Origin: Sphingomonadaceae bacterium OTU29LAMAA1
GTDB taxonomy: Bacteria > Pseudomonadota > Alphaproteobacteria > Sphingomonadales > Sphingomonadaceae
Assembly (NCBI GenBank): GCA_024072375.1
Contig: CP099617.1
Span: 2,859,001-2,923,000, forward strand
Direction: 5' to 3'
DNA: 64,000 nucleotides
Positions 35,773 to 44,883 of this stretch are shown here, one piece after another. How positions within the stretch are numbered: the stretch's first letter is position 1; every line of letters begins with the position of its first letter. Made by a program: the position numbers and the translations under genes. The notes under the pieces were generated by a model, which was not told the DNA's origin, did not search any database, and saw nothing but the letters and a program-made list of their open reading frames with translations.

Positions 35773-36933
35773 TCATGCTGCGACCGGCGTCATTGGATGA
35801 CGGCTCGCGAAGACAACCGCAGTGAGGCCCACCGCCGAAGCTGCTGCCCCGGCTAGCGCAACAGCCGGATAGCCGAGCCCGCCAGCGATGACGCCGCCGC
35901 CCAGCGCCGCACCAAATGCATTGCCAAGGTTGAAGGCGCCGATGTTCACGGCTGAAGCCAGGTTCGGCGCGTCGGCAGCCGCGGTCATGACGCGAACCTG
36001 CAGCGGTGGAACTAGCGCAAAGCTGGCCACGCCCCACAGGAACACCAACACTGCCGTTGGCGCTGCGTGATCCATCAGCAGCGCGAACGCGACCAAGATG
36101 GCTGTCAGCGATGCCAAAGTCACGATCAGGGTGCGATCGACCGACCTGTCGGCGAACTTGCCCCCTAGCCAATTGCCTGCGGTGAGTCCGAGCCCGTAGA
36201 GCACCAGCATCGCGGTGATGAAGCCGAGCGACGCATGCGTCGCCTCGCGCAGGATCGGAGTGATGTACGTGAAGACGGTGAACATCGCGCTCGACCCAAC
36301 CATGGTCAGCGCCAGCGCGCCGAGTACCTTGCTGCGGGTCAGCACCCGCAGTTCGGCCATCGCGTTGCCACCGGTGGACCCAGGCAAAAGCGGCAGTGTC
36401 AAACGCAACGCTATCATCGTTACCACGCCGAGCCCGGCAATCCCCCAGAACGACACGCGCCAGCCGAGATGCTCGCCAGCCCAGGTCGCCAGCGGGACGC
36501 CGACGACGTTGGCGATCGTCAGCCCCATGAACATCGCGGCGACCGCGCCTGCGCGGCGCTGCGGCGGGACAAGGCTGGCGGCAACGATCGATCCGACGCC
36601 GAAGAAAGCACCATGGTTGAAAGAGGTGAGGATGCGCGCCGCCATCAGCATGGCGTAGCCGTCCGAGACAGCGGCGAGCAGGTTGCCCAGTGTGAAAATA
36701 CCGGCAAGGCCAATCAGTAGCATTCGCCGCGGCACCCGGCCGGTGGTAAGCGTCATCAGCGGCGCACCGATCATTACGCCGAGCGCATAGGCGCTGATTA
36801 GCAGGCCCGCCGCGGGGATCGAGACGCCGAGGTCGCCGGCGATGACCGGCAGCATGCCCATCGGCGCGAATTCAGTCACGCCGATGCCGAACGCGCCGAC
36901 GGACAGGGCCAGCAGGCCCAGGTTGAATTTCAT
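35773..36933 (-). CDS. MFS transporter (AraJ/sugar-efflux-like)
   Basis: A 386-residue protein with twelve predicted membrane spans. LSVGAFGIGVTEFAPMGMLPVIAGDLGVS at the start and PLMTLTTGRVPRRMLLIG between spans 2 and 3 are typical of the AraJ/YdhP branch. It exports sugars or drugs. It starts 12 bases after the aldo/keto reductase stop, so both are one operon. Confidence 0.9.
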   Translation of the reverse strand: MKFNLGLLALSVGAFGIGVTEFAPMGMLPVIAGDLGVSIPAAGLLISAYALGVMIGAPLMTLTTGRVPRRMLLIGLAGIFTLGNLLAAVSDGYAMLMAARILTSFNHGAFFGVGSIVAASLVPPQRRAGAVAAMFMGLTIANVVGVPLATWAGEHLGWRVSFWGIAGLGVVTMIALRLTLPLLPGSTGGNAMAELRVLTRSKVLGALALTMVGSSAMFTVFTYITPILREATHASLGFITAMLVLYGLGLTAGNWLGGKFADRSVDRTLIVTLASLTAILVAFALLMDHAAPTAVLVFLWGVASFALVPPLQVRVMTAAADAPNLASAVNIGAFNLGNAFGAALGGGVIAGGLGYPAVALAGAAASAVGLTAVVFASRHPMTPVAA

Positions 36934-36945
36934 GAACGCGTCTCC

Positions 36946-37980
36946 TCAGACCAGGGCCGGGTTGAGGCGGGCGAAGCCTTCCTGCTGACGATAGGGGGTA
37001 TGCGGATAAGGTGGCAGCACCGCGCTCGCCGCATCAAGCGCGGCGATCTGCTCAGGGCTCAACGCCCAGCCGACCGCACCAAGATTCTGGCGCAGCTGCG
37101 CTTCATTGCGCGCGCCGATGATGACCGACGCGACGGTCGGCCTCTGCAACAGCCAATTAAGCGCGATCTGCGGCACTGTCCTGTCGGTCTCCGCCGCAAC
37201 GGCCTCCAGCGCATCGACGACGCGATAGAGCAGCTCGGGCTCGATCGGGGGCGCGAACTGTTCGGTGTCGTGCAGGCGGCTGCCCGCCGGGATCGGACGA
37301 TCGCGACCGATCCTGCCGGTCAGGCGGCCCCAGCCGAGTGGGCTCCAGACCAGCGCGCCGATGCCTTGGTCGGCGCCGAGCGGCATTAGGTCATCCTCAT
37401 AGGCGCGGCCGATCAGCGAATAATAGACCTGGTGCGCGACCAGCCGCGGCCAGCCGTGACGGTCGGCGACGGCCTGCGCCTTCATGAGCTGCCAGCCCGG
37501 ATAGTTGGAGACGCCGGCATATCGGACCTTGCCGGCGGCGATCAGCCGGTCGAGCGTGCCCATCAGTTCCTCGGGTGGAGTATGGGAATCCAGCGCGTGC
37601 AGCTGAAGCAGGTCGATATAGTCAGTACCGAGCCGGCAAAGCGCATCGTCGACCGCACGCAGTAGGCGGGCACGCGATGACCCCCAGTCCTGTGGGCCAT
37701 CGCCCATCGGCAACCCGGTTTTGGTCGAGATCAGCACTGCGTCACGGCGGTCGCGGATCGCCTTGCCCAGTATCTCCTCCGACGCACCGCTGGAATAGAC
37801 GTCCGCGGTGTCGAACAGCGTCACGCCGGCATCGAGGCAGATGTCGATCAGCCGCCGCGCCTCGGCTGCATCACTCTGCCCCCAAGCGCTGAACAACGGC
37901 CCCTGGCCGCCAAAGGTGCCGGTGCCGAAGCTCAGCGCAGGTACCCGCAGGCCGGAGGATCCGAGTTGTCGATAATCCAT
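36946..37980 (-). CDS. Aldo/keto reductase
   Basis: A 344-residue NADPH-dependent oxidoreductase with a TIM-barrel fold. The catalytic Asp and Tyr lie in FDTADVYSSG (about 50), Lys in STKTGLP (about 85), and NADPH binding in PIIGARNEAQL-type VIIGARN (about 310). Substrate unknown. The ATG before DYRQLGSSG is preferred to one 10 codons earlier. It is followed by MFS and is divergent from a LysR regulator. Confidence 0.9.
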   Translation of the reverse strand: MDYRQLGSSGLRVPALSFGTGTFGGQGPLFSAWGQSDAAEARRLIDICLDAGVTLFDTADVYSSGASEEILGKAIRDRRDAVLISTKTGLPMGDGPQDWGSSRARLLRAVDDALCRLGTDYIDLLQLHALDSHTPPEELMGTLDRLIAAGKVRYAGVSNYPGWQLMKAQAVADRHGWPRLVAHQVYYSLIGRAYEDDLMPLGADQGIGALVWSPLGWGRLTGRIGRDRPIPAGSRLHDTEQFAPPIEPELLYRVVDALEAVAAETDRTVPQIALNWLLQRPTVASVIIGARNEAQLRQNLGAVGWALSPEQIAALDAASAVLPPYPHTPYRQQEGFARLNPALV

Positions 37981-38066
37981 GGTCGATCGTCCCTTGCTAA
38001 TCCAACGCATAGATGGGCAGTCCTAGATGGACGGAATAGCCAAGCTGTTCGCAGAGGATCTATGTC

Positions 38067-38972
38067 ATGGACGCAAAGCTGAGCGGCGGAGCCGATCGCG
38101 CACGCGCTCTCGCGTTGTTCGCGGCGGTGGTGGAGCATGGCAGCTTTTCCGCTGCCGGACGAATACTCGAGATGAGTCCCTCGGCAGTCAGCCGCGCAGT
38201 CGATCGCATCGAAGCACGGCTCGGCGTTCGCCTCCTGTTGCGGTCCACCCGCGCGCTGTCGCTGACTACCGAGGGCCAGTTCTATTTGCAGGCGGCGCGC
38301 CGTATTCTCGCTGATCTCGACGACACCGAACAGGAGATCGCCGATCGCGGTGTGCCGCGCGGCCGGCTGCGGATCAGTGCCGCACTGTCGCATGGCCGCA
38401 TCTGCGTCGTGCCGCTGCTGGGCGAGTTCGCCATGCTCTACCCACACATCTTGGTCGACATCGCGCTAACCGATTCGGTGGTCGACGTGGCGGGCGGGGA
38501 GGCGGATGTAGTCATTCGCTTCGGACGGCTCGCAGATAGCGCGCTTACCGCCCGTAAGCTGGGCGAAACCGGGCGGATCATCGTTGCATCCCCCGACTAT
38601 CTTGCGGCGCACGGGACACCCTGCATCCCGGAGGATCTGCACCGCTTCAACTGCCTCAACTTCAACTTCCGCCGTGTCGAGCCAGTGTGGCCGTTCCACC
38701 GCGACGGGCAGGACTTCGCCTTGTCGGTGAAGGGCAGCATAGAGGCGAACAACGGCGAGACGCTTGGCCAACTGGCTGCGGCCGGCGTGGGTGTGGCACG
38801 CGTCGGCCGCTTCAGTGTCGCACCGGAACTGGCAGAAGGACGGCTCGTACCGATCCTCGAAGATTTCAATCCCGGTGACGTGGAGCAGATCCACGCCGTC
38901 TTCGTCGGCGGTGCCAGTACGCCTGCGCGAGTGCGGGTCTTTATCGATTTCCTGGCCGCCCGACTGCGTTGA
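38067..38972 (+). CDS. LysR family transcriptional regulator
   Basis: A 301-residue protein. The winged helix-turn-helix spans about 12-70 (VVEHGSFSAAGRILEMSPSA), followed by the effector-binding domain. It probably controls the divergent aldo/keto reductase-MFS operon; the 86-base gap must hold both promoters. The ATG is preceded by GAGGATC. Confidence 0.9.
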   Translation: MDAKLSGGADRARALALFAAVVEHGSFSAAGRILEMSPSAVSRAVDRIEARLGVRLLLRSTRALSLTTEGQFYLQAARRILADLDDTEQEIADRGVPRGRLRISAALSHGRICVVPLLGEFAMLYPHILVDIALTDSVVDVAGGEADVVIRFGRLADSALTARKLGETGRIIVASPDYLAAHGTPCIPEDLHRFNCLNFNFRRVEPVWPFHRDGQDFALSVKGSIEANNGETLGQLAAAGVGVARVGRFSVAPELAEGRLVPILEDFNPGDVEQIHAVFVGGASTPARVRVFIDFLAARLR

Positions 38973-39007
38973 TGAAGCGGCTAAAGCGTTCTCGGTCTAA
39001 GAATCAT

Positions 39008-39067
39008 ATGAACGAGCGTCCGAAGCTGGGCAGCGCCCTCAGTGCACTGAACGTCAGCTTTTGGGTC
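39008..39067 (+). repeat. 60-bp dispersed intergenic repeat module, copy 8
   Basis: Begins ATGAACGAGCGTCCG and ends TTTTGGGTC. A degenerate inverted half-copy (TTCGGCGCTCGTTGAT) follows near 39096-39112. Confidence 0.8.
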
Positions 39068-39136
39068 AAGCGAGAGTTCTAGGGGATTGAGGCGCGCCAA
39101 TTTTCGGCGCTCGTTGATTGCACGTTGCAGCGCGGC

Positions 39137-39412
39137 TCAGCGCGGGCAGAGGTCGTAGAGGCGCTGTCGCTGGGCACGGTTCATCTGCTCGCGCCGGCCC
39201 CACGCTCGGGCGCATTCATCGGCACGTGCGAGAGTAGCCTTCTGCCCCCGTTTACGGGCTCGGGCTCTATCGGCATGACCCTCCATCGTGCCTTGGATCA
39301 ACGCACCTTGCGCAACGGTCCCGAGATCGATGGCCGGTGCTAAGTCCTGAGCAGCGACTGGCACAGCAAGCGCCATCCCAATTGCGACCGCAGCAGAGTG
39401 CCAGAGCTTCAT
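39137..39412 (-). CDS. Small exported hypothetical protein
   Basis: A 91-residue protein with a signal peptide (KLWHSAAVAIGMALAVPVAA, about 2-21). The mature part is rich in Arg and Ala, with a Cys in ADECARAW and another in LYDLCPR that could pair. Function unknown. The start is the ATG after GGGGA; longer upstream frames are not supported. Confidence 0.6.
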   Translation of the reverse strand: MKLWHSAAVAIGMALAVPVAAQDLAPAIDLGTVAQGALIQGTMEGHADRARARKRGQKATLARADECARAWGRREQMNRAQRQRLYDLCPR

Positions 39413-39533
39413 CTTGTTCCCCATGACCGTTGGCGGCAGCGCCCATGCCAGCTCTGCTGTGCAAACGGCTGAACCATCTCGGCGGATCCAAATCCGCTGG
39501 TCGGCATAGTACAACAGCAACCTTTTTAGCGAG

Positions 39534-39592
39534 ATGAACAAGGGGCCGAAATTGGGGTCGGCGAAGAGCGCGCAAATGTCGTTTTCTGGGTC
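39534..39592 (+). repeat. 60-bp dispersed repeat module, copy 9, part of a composite with spacer and inverted partner
   Basis: Begins ATGAACAAGGGGCCG and ends TTCTGGGTC. A spacer (39593-39622) containing AAGCTGCCAGTCGG follows, then an inverted, weaker partner from about 39623 to 39680. The same order is seen at 45194 and 60298. Confidence 0.75.
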
Positions 39593-39696
39593 CTTGCGAC
39601 CGCAAAGCTGCCAGTCGGCTAAAGCCCAAATAGCCGACGCTCGCCAGCGCGCATTTTCGGCGGTAACAACGGCGATATTCGCGTTTGGGAGTCGCC

Positions 39697-40407
39697 GTGA
39701 TCAAGAGCTTCCGTTCAATAAGCGGAGAACCGCGCCTGTTCGCGGCGATTGCCTTTACGCAGGTGCTTGTCGTGATCGCTGGGTTCGGTTTGGAACCCAT
39801 CCGCGGCCGCACAAATTACAGTGTGTTGCCACTCACGGTCTACCTGCATGCTACCATCGGCTTAGCCTGGTGCGTTTTGGCGGTCATGCAGCCATGGCTG
39901 ATCGGCACGCGACAGCGCGAGCTGCACCGGACGTTTGGTTGGATCGGCGCGTTTATCGCGGTCGCGCTGGTGACGACCGGGATCTGGACAACCTTTGGCT
40001 CGATTGCCGGTGGCCGCCAGTCAGAACCCGCCTTTACGATCGTGACAAACATCGGCGGATTGATCCCGTTTGCTCTCTTGGTGGTGTTGGCAATCCGTGT
40101 GCGGCGGCGCAGCGACTGGCATCGTCGGCTTCTGGCGTGCGCCACGATCATCGCGGTCGCTCCCGCTTGGGCTCGGATCGTGCCGATGGAACAGCTTGGG
40201 CCGATCGGTCTGCTGCTGATGGAGGCGGGAATGCTCGCGCCGGTCTTCTGGAGCGCGGTTCACGAACGACGAACGCAGGGGAGTATCCATGTGGCCTGGT
40301 ACTGGGGCGCAGCGGCAATCCTCTCGCCACTGTTCATGGTGCCGATCGCATTCGTGCCGGGGTTTGCAAACTGGGCGAACGGGTTCGCCCCCGCCGTGAA
40401 ACCTTGA
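39697..40407 (+). CDS. Multi-span membrane protein of unknown function
   Basis: A 236-residue protein with about seven hydrophobic segments. LHRTFGWIGAFIAVALVTTG (about 86-105) is reminiscent of DUF2306-type membrane proteins. GTG with GGGAG upstream is taken as the start rather than a TTG four codons earlier. No enzymatic motif is seen. Confidence 0.65.
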   Translation: MIKSFRSISGEPRLFAAIAFTQVLVVIAGFGLEPIRGRTNYSVLPLTVYLHATIGLAWCVLAVMQPWLIGTRQRELHRTFGWIGAFIAVALVTTGIWTTFGSIAGGRQSEPAFTIVTNIGGLIPFALLVVLAIRVRRRSDWHRRLLACATIIAVAPAWARIVPMEQLGPIGLLLMEAGMLAPVFWSAVHERRTQGSIHVAWYWGAAAILSPLFMVPIAFVPGFANWANGFAPAVKP

Positions 40408-40869
40408 CGATCGACCGTCTGAAGGGGTCTTCCCACGTTGGCTTAGGGACCGACCACATGGATGATCCGGCGCATCTTGGTTGAGGGCCTTGTCGGGGGG
40501 CTTGGTGCGGTGCTGCGCTCCAATGGCATGTTGGAGCGCTAGCAGGGGTGACGATTTGTAACTTTATGACCGTTTTCCACCCGATGGCGGTCGTTCGAAT
40601 GGCAATTTACGGTTGCCGAAAGCTGTCGTCGCTGGACATGAACGAACGTCCGAAGCTGGGTGGTTGCAAACTGCGGGGCGAACGACGGGTTGTGGGTCGT
40701 CACGCTGAAAACAGCCTGTCGGCTGGCCTCGCCGTATCGCTCGACGCTGGCCCATCGGCGGAAACACGCTCAAGAGTTTCATGCTTAAGCAAGATGCGAC
40801 GCCGGTCAAATAGCAGACGGCGGGAGCGGGGTAGCGTCCCCGGTAAAGCTCACCGGGGGCGCTTTACCG
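40408..40869. other. Convergent intergenic gap with repeat copy 10 and a hairpin
   Basis: 462 bases between two gene 3' ends. It holds the repeat at 40638-40698 and an inverted repeat, CCCCGGT/ACCGGGG at 40838-40858, just after the amidase stop. The hairpin has no T-run on either strand, so a terminator call is weak. Confidence 0.5.
40638..40698 (+). repeat. 60-bp dispersed intergenic repeat module, copy 10
   Basis: Begins ATGAACGAACGTCCG and ends TTGTGGGTC, 61 bp, between convergent genes. Confidence 0.85.
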
Positions 40870-42276
40870 TCACAAGTGAGGATATAGATATCGCACTGGG
40901 CTGACGTTCTCCAGGAGCGAGGCGACGTGCAGGATAGTGGACTCGGCAAGCCAGCTGCCGACGATCTGCACATTGATGGGCAAGCCGTCCTTGCTCGTAC
41001 CAAACCGCATCGAAATCCCAGGCAGGCCTGTGACGTTGAGAGGCACGGTTGCGCCCTGAAGGTAGGTGGCGTCGACGGTCTGCCCGTCGATGACGAACTC
41101 GTCGACGCCGTGCTTGTGTGCGGGGATCGGCAGAACATGCGTGATGAGCGCGTCGAAATCGCGGAAGTATTTCGCATAGCCGTCGCGGATGCGCTCGGCG
41201 GCCTGCTCGGCGTCGATGAAATCCGCTATCGACGTGTCGGGCAGCGACAGCATTGTCTTGGCCATCTTGTACATCTGGTCTTCGTTACCGGCGGTCGCCT
41301 CCCGAAAAGCGGGCTTCATCTCCATGACGTGCAGTCGGTTGAAGACGTCCAGCGCGAAGTCGCGCTCCAGCGCCGGGATGCCGACCTGCTCGACTTGGAC
41401 GCCGAGATCCTTCAGCGCCTCTGCCGCGGCCTTCACCGTAGCAGCCACTTCGGGGTCGACCGGGCCGAAGCCCGGGCCGACCATCCAGCCGACGCGCAGC
41501 GGGCGATCAGGCTGGCGCCTGATACCGGCGTCGAACTGCAAGGTGCTGGTCGCGAAGGCGTCGTGTCCATCGGGACCTGCAAGCTGCGCGAAGGCGAGCG
41601 CGATGTCATGTACGGACCGCGCCATCGGGCCGACATGCCAGAAGCGACGGGGTGCACGCGGCCAGATGCCGGTCATCGGCACCCGGCCATGCGTCGCCTT
41701 CATCGAGGTAATGCCAGTCTGTGCCGCTGGACCGCGAACGGAGATCGCGAGATCGGTGCCGAGCCCGATCGGCGACATCCCAGCGGCGATGGCGGCGGAT
41801 TCACCACCGCTAGAGCCGCCCGGCGTGCGGGTCACGTCCCACGGATTGTTCGACCGGCCGGAGAGCAGGTTGTCGCTCTCGATCCAGTAGGAGAACTCGG
41901 GCAGGTTGGTCTTGCCAAGCAAGATCCCACCGGCGGCCTTCATGCGTGCGACGCTGGTCGCGTCGGCATCGGGGAGCCGGCCCTTGAAGATCGGCGAACC
42001 GCGCTGCGTCAGCACGCCCGCCGTGTCGATCGAGTCCTTCACGGTAAACGGCACGCCATGCAGCGGACCGATGTCAGCACCCGCCAGCACCGCCTTCTCT
42101 GCTGCCTTTGCTGCGGCAATGGCACCATCGGCAATCGTCACGATGGCATTGATCGTCGGGTTCGCGGCCTCGATCCGGTCGAGGTGCTGCCGCACCACGT
42201 CCACGGGAGACACCGCCTTTGTGCGGATCAGCTCGGCAAGTCGGGTTGCGTCGGAAAAGATGATGTCATCGTTCAT
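40870..42276 (-). CDS. Amidase (amidase signature family)
   Basis: A 468-residue enzyme. The Lys-Ser-Ser triad is visible: Lys in VKDSID (about 79), the cis-Ser in PGGSSGGESAA (about 153), and the nucleophile Ser in DLAISVRGPA (about 180). It hydrolyses an amide; substrate unknown. It is divergent from a TetR regulator, with two palindromes between them, so its expression is probably repressed by that protein. Confidence 0.9.
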   Translation of the reverse strand: MNDDIIFSDATRLAELIRTKAVSPVDVVRQHLDRIEAANPTINAIVTIADGAIAAAKAAEKAVLAGADIGPLHGVPFTVKDSIDTAGVLTQRGSPIFKGRLPDADATSVARMKAAGGILLGKTNLPEFSYWIESDNLLSGRSNNPWDVTRTPGGSSGGESAAIAAGMSPIGLGTDLAISVRGPAAQTGITSMKATHGRVPMTGIWPRAPRRFWHVGPMARSVHDIALAFAQLAGPDGHDAFATSTLQFDAGIRRQPDRPLRVGWMVGPGFGPVDPEVAATVKAAAEALKDLGVQVEQVGIPALERDFALDVFNRLHVMEMKPAFREATAGNEDQMYKMAKTMLSLPDTSIADFIDAEQAAERIRDGYAKYFRDFDALITHVLPIPAHKHGVDEFVIDGQTVDATYLQGATVPLNVTGLPGISMRFGTSKDGLPINVQIVGSWLAESTILHVASLLENVSPVRYLYPHL

Positions 42277-42289
42277 AATGGTCTTCTAC

Positions 42290-42303
42290 CTAACGTTCGT
42301 TAG
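42290..42303. promoter_or_regulatory. Likely TetR operator, site 1
   Basis: CTAACGTTCGTTAG, with CTAAC/GTTAG arms, lies 13 bases upstream of the amidase start. It matches the second site at 42347. Confidence 0.6.
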
Positions 42304-42346
42304 ACTGCGACCTCTATGTCTTCACAATCGGCACGTCAACGGCTAA

Positions 42347-42360
42347 CTAACGATCGTTAG
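42347..42360. promoter_or_regulatory. Likely TetR operator, site 2
   Basis: CTAACGATCGTTAG is a perfect 14-base palindrome, 17 bases before the TetR start. It shares its arms with the site at 42290, which implies one protein binds both and controls both genes. Confidence 0.65.
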
Positions 42361-42377
42361 ACTAGCATGGAGTGGAG

Positions 42378-42950
42378 ATGATGGCGGCGACGAACGTGAA
42401 GGAAGTGATCCTCACGCAAGCCCGGGGGATCGCGCAGGCGCATGGCTATAGCGGCATGAACTTTCGGGAACTGGCCGACCGCGTCGGCATCAAGCCGGCG
42501 AGCATCTACCATCATTTCGCCAGCAAGGCCGACTTGGGAGCCGCTGTCGCCAAGCGCTATTGGGAGGATGCCGCAGCCAACCTCGCGGCAATCCAGGCCG
42601 AGGAGGAAGACCCGAAGGCCTCGTTGCGGCGATACCCGGAGGTGTTTCGTCGTTCGCTCGAAAGCGAGAACCGGCTATGCCTCGGCAGCTTCATGTCGGC
42701 GGAGCATGACGATCTGCCAGAGGCCGTCATGAAGGAAGTCCACGCCTTCACCGACGTCAACACTGCCTGGCTCAGCCGTATGCTTGTGTCCGCGAAGATC
42801 TCCAGCTCGACCGTGGCGGCGGAGGCAAAAGCACGTGCGATTTTCGCGTCGATTGCAGGCGCGCAGCTCATGGCCAGAAGCCGCTCCGACATCGCTTTGT
42901 TCGATTGCCTTGTCGATGCATACCGAGAGGCAGGTCTTCTGCCCGCGTGA
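42378..42950 (+). CDS. TetR family transcriptional regulator
   Basis: A 190-residue protein. The helix-turn-helix is FRELADRVGIKPASIYHHF (about 27-45), and the C-terminal ligand domain begins near RYWEDAAANL. It is a paralogue of the 43868 regulator (same length, same MCLSSF/LCLGSF-SAEHDDLP core). It probably represses itself and the divergent amidase through the CTAAC...GTTAG palindromes. The ATG after GGAG is used; a GTG two codons upstream is possible. Confidence 0.85.
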   Translation: MMAATNVKEVILTQARGIAQAHGYSGMNFRELADRVGIKPASIYHHFASKADLGAAVAKRYWEDAAANLAAIQAEEEDPKASLRRYPEVFRRSLESENRLCLGSFMSAEHDDLPEAVMKEVHAFTDVNTAWLSRMLVSAKISSSTVAAEAKARAIFASIAGAQLMARSRSDIALFDCLVDAYREAGLLPA

Positions 42951-43051
42951 CGTCGTGGCCCGGCGTGATGGAACGCCGGACAGCAGCGAGCGCAACGCAG
43001 GTCGCTGGAGGGCATGACTCTCCGGCGACCCGCAGTCGCCCGGTCGTCAGC

Positions 43052-43750
43052 TCAGATGCGAGCGTCGAGTTCTGGAACACCGCTCTGACCATCGGCATAA
43101 GCGGCCAGGAAGGCCGGCCGGGTTTGCCAGCGCCGCCAGAAGGCGTCGATATTCTCGAAGCGCTCATCCAGCGGGGTGGCGTTAACCGGGAACTTTGAGA
43201 AGGCGATCGCGGTCGCCAGCGTGATGTCCGAGAAGGTCGGCTCGTGTCCACCAAGCAGCCACGAGTGCCCGTCCGAGAGATGCCGGTCCACCAAGGCGGC
43301 ATGCGCCAGCGCCACCTTGCGCGAATGCTCGCCCCAGGCAGGGTTGTGCGTCAGCTCGAGCTTGGGACCGAGACCCTGGTGCAGGACGTGGAAGGCGGTG
43401 ACGATCGGGTAGAGGATGTGCACCCAGACCCGGTTGTCCCACATCTGGTCGAGGCCACGCTCGTGCGCCGTCTCGCCCATGATCTTGCGACCCTCGAAGC
43501 TGTCGTCGAGGTAGCGTGCGATGGCGGACGTTTCGCTCAGGAACGAGCCGTCGGCCAGCGCCAGCGTCGGCGTCTCGCCCCAGGGGTTCATCTTCAGGTG
43601 CCGCCACCCGCGCTGCTCGCCGACCGGCGACATGTCGTACACCGTCTCGGCGAAGCGATCGGCAATGCCCTTCTCGTGCATGAAGATGCGCAGGCGCTGT
43701 GGATTGGGGAAGGCTGAGGGAGAGGTGAAGAGCGTCAGCTTGTCGACCAT
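43052..43750 (-). CDS. Glutathione S-transferase
   Basis: A 232-residue protein. The N-terminal thioredoxin fold has TLFTSPSAFPNPQRLRIFM and GETPTLALADGSFLSETSAI, whose SES-type turn binds the glutathione gamma-Glu; the helical C-terminal domain follows. It detoxifies electrophiles. The ATG before VDKLTLF fits the fold. It is divergent from a TetR regulator across two palindromes. Confidence 0.9.
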   Translation of the reverse strand: MVDKLTLFTSPSAFPNPQRLRIFMHEKGIADRFAETVYDMSPVGEQRGWRHLKMNPWGETPTLALADGSFLSETSAIARYLDDSFEGRKIMGETAHERGLDQMWDNRVWVHILYPIVTAFHVLHQGLGPKLELTHNPAWGEHSRKVALAHAALVDRHLSDGHSWLLGGHEPTFSDITLATAIAFSKFPVNATPLDERFENIDAFWRRWQTRPAFLAAYADGQSGVPELDARI

Positions 43751-43784
43751 CGGATGTCTCGCTTTCGTCGCGTCAGCCACCTGC

Positions 43785-43798
43785 CTGCCAGATGACAG
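43785..43798. promoter_or_regulatory. Likely TetR operator, site 1
   Basis: CTGCCAGATGACAG, an imperfect palindrome, lies 34 bases before the GST start. It is paired with 43840. Confidence 0.6.
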
Positions 43799-43839
43799 GT
43801 AATCATTTGGGTTCAGGAGCTTGCGATGTCAACCCCTGT

Positions 43840-43853
43840 CTGCCATATGACAG
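43840..43853. promoter_or_regulatory. Likely TetR operator, site 2
   Basis: CTGCCATATGACAG matches the site at 43785 in 13 of 14 bases and overlaps the region just before the TetR ribosome site. Confidence 0.65.
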
Positions 43854-43867
43854 GTGGAGGCTCGACG

Positions 43868-44440
43868 ATGGCGACGACCAAGGAAAATGCGCGGGAAGCG
43901 ATCCTGTTGGCTGCGCGCGAGGCGGCGATGGCTCGCGGCTATGGCGGCATCAACTTCCGCGATCTGGCGGCGACGGTCGGCATCAAGGCGGCCAGCATCA
44001 ACTATTACTTCGCCAACAAGGCGCTGCTCGGCGAGGCGGTTGCACGTCGCTATTGGGAAGACATCGCCCGTGATCTCGAGGTGATTTCGGCGAAGGCCAA
44101 GTCACCTGCCGAGGCGCTGCGGCAATATCCGAGCATCTTTCGAGCATCGCTGGAGCGCGACAACCGGATGTGCCTGAGCAGCTTCATGGCGGCGGAGCAT
44201 GACGAGCTCCCCGCGCCGGTGCTGAAGGAGGTGCAGGCCTTCGCCGACGTCAACGTCGCATGGCTAAGTCGTCAACTCGTCGCCACAGGACTCGGTGATC
44301 CCGACAGCATGGATGCTAGAGCCTGCGCGATCTACGGTGCGGTTGCTGGCGCCCAGATCTTGGCCCGAAGCAGGTCTGACGTGGCCGTCTTTGATTCCCT
44401 GATCGAAAGCTATCGTACGTCTGGACCGCTTCCAAGCTAG
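43868..44440 (+). CDS. TetR family transcriptional regulator (paralogue)
   Basis: A 190-residue protein with helix-turn-helix FRDLAATVGIKAASINYYF (about 27-45) and a core MCLSSFMAAEHDELP shared with the 42378 regulator. GGAGG lies before the ATG. It probably represses the divergent GST and itself through CTGCCA...TGACAG sites, which differ from those of its paralogue; the recognition helix also differs (KAASINYY against KPASIYHH). Confidence 0.85.
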   Translation: MATTKENAREAILLAAREAAMARGYGGINFRDLAATVGIKAASINYYFANKALLGEAVARRYWEDIARDLEVISAKAKSPAEALRQYPSIFRASLERDNRMCLSSFMAAEHDELPAPVLKEVQAFADVNVAWLSRQLVATGLGDPDSMDARACAIYGAVAGAQILARSRSDVAVFDSLIESYRTSGPLPS

Positions 44441-44525
44441 AGGATTCTGGAGGCTCCGGACTGCGACGCAATAGCTCAGCTCTAGAAGAGGTCGCTTTGA
44501 ATAGCTGGGAACGCCTCCAAGCAAT

Positions 44526-44584
44526 CTGGACAGGTGTCCGCAGGTGGTTTTGGGGAATGGCTTCCCGGTGGCCGAATGTGGGTC
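44526..44584 (+). repeat. 60-bp dispersed repeat module, copy 11 (degenerate)
   Basis: Starts CTGGACAGGTGTCCG and ends AATGTGGGTC, 59 bp. It is recognised by length and by the TGGGTC end. Confidence 0.5.
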
Positions 44585-44643
44585 AATCCGCTGTCAGCAG
44601 ATTACCAAGTGCGCAGATGAGGACGAGCTAATGTGGGAATGCG

Positions 44644-44844
44644 TTATGCTGGCGCGACCCCGTCAGCACTGACCAGATCGGCGCCGACGATTGTACCGAC
44701 AAGTCTTACCCGCTTCTCCACCAGATCCACAGGCGTACGCTGCAGTTCGAGCTGGTAGCGTCCTCCTGCGTCTCGACGCAGGTAAAAGGCGCCACCATCG
44801 CGCAACAATATGCCAGTCTCGTCGACGCGGGTGCCGATCACCAT
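44644..44844 (-). CDS. DUF5818-like small protein
   Basis: A 66-residue beta-rich protein with RVDETGILLRDGGAFYLRRD and EKRVRLVGTIVGADLVSADG, a pattern I associate with DUF5818. Function unknown. It starts 40 bases after the rpsU stop. Confidence 0.6.
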   Translation of the reverse strand: MVIGTRVDETGILLRDGGAFYLRRDAGGRYQLELQRTPVDLVEKRVRLVGTIVGADLVSADGVAPA

Positions 44845-44883
44845 AACGAGCGTTCCGATCCTGCTGCTATGATGCGGGGGTGA

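Noticed and set aside
40838..40858. CCCCGGT/ACCGGGG hairpin as an intrinsic terminator
   Set aside because: No T-run follows on either strand, so only a hairpin can be claimed.
40927..42303. Long plus-strand frame (458 codons) opposite the amidase
   Set aside because: Antisense shadow; the minus-strand amidase has complete catalytic motifs.
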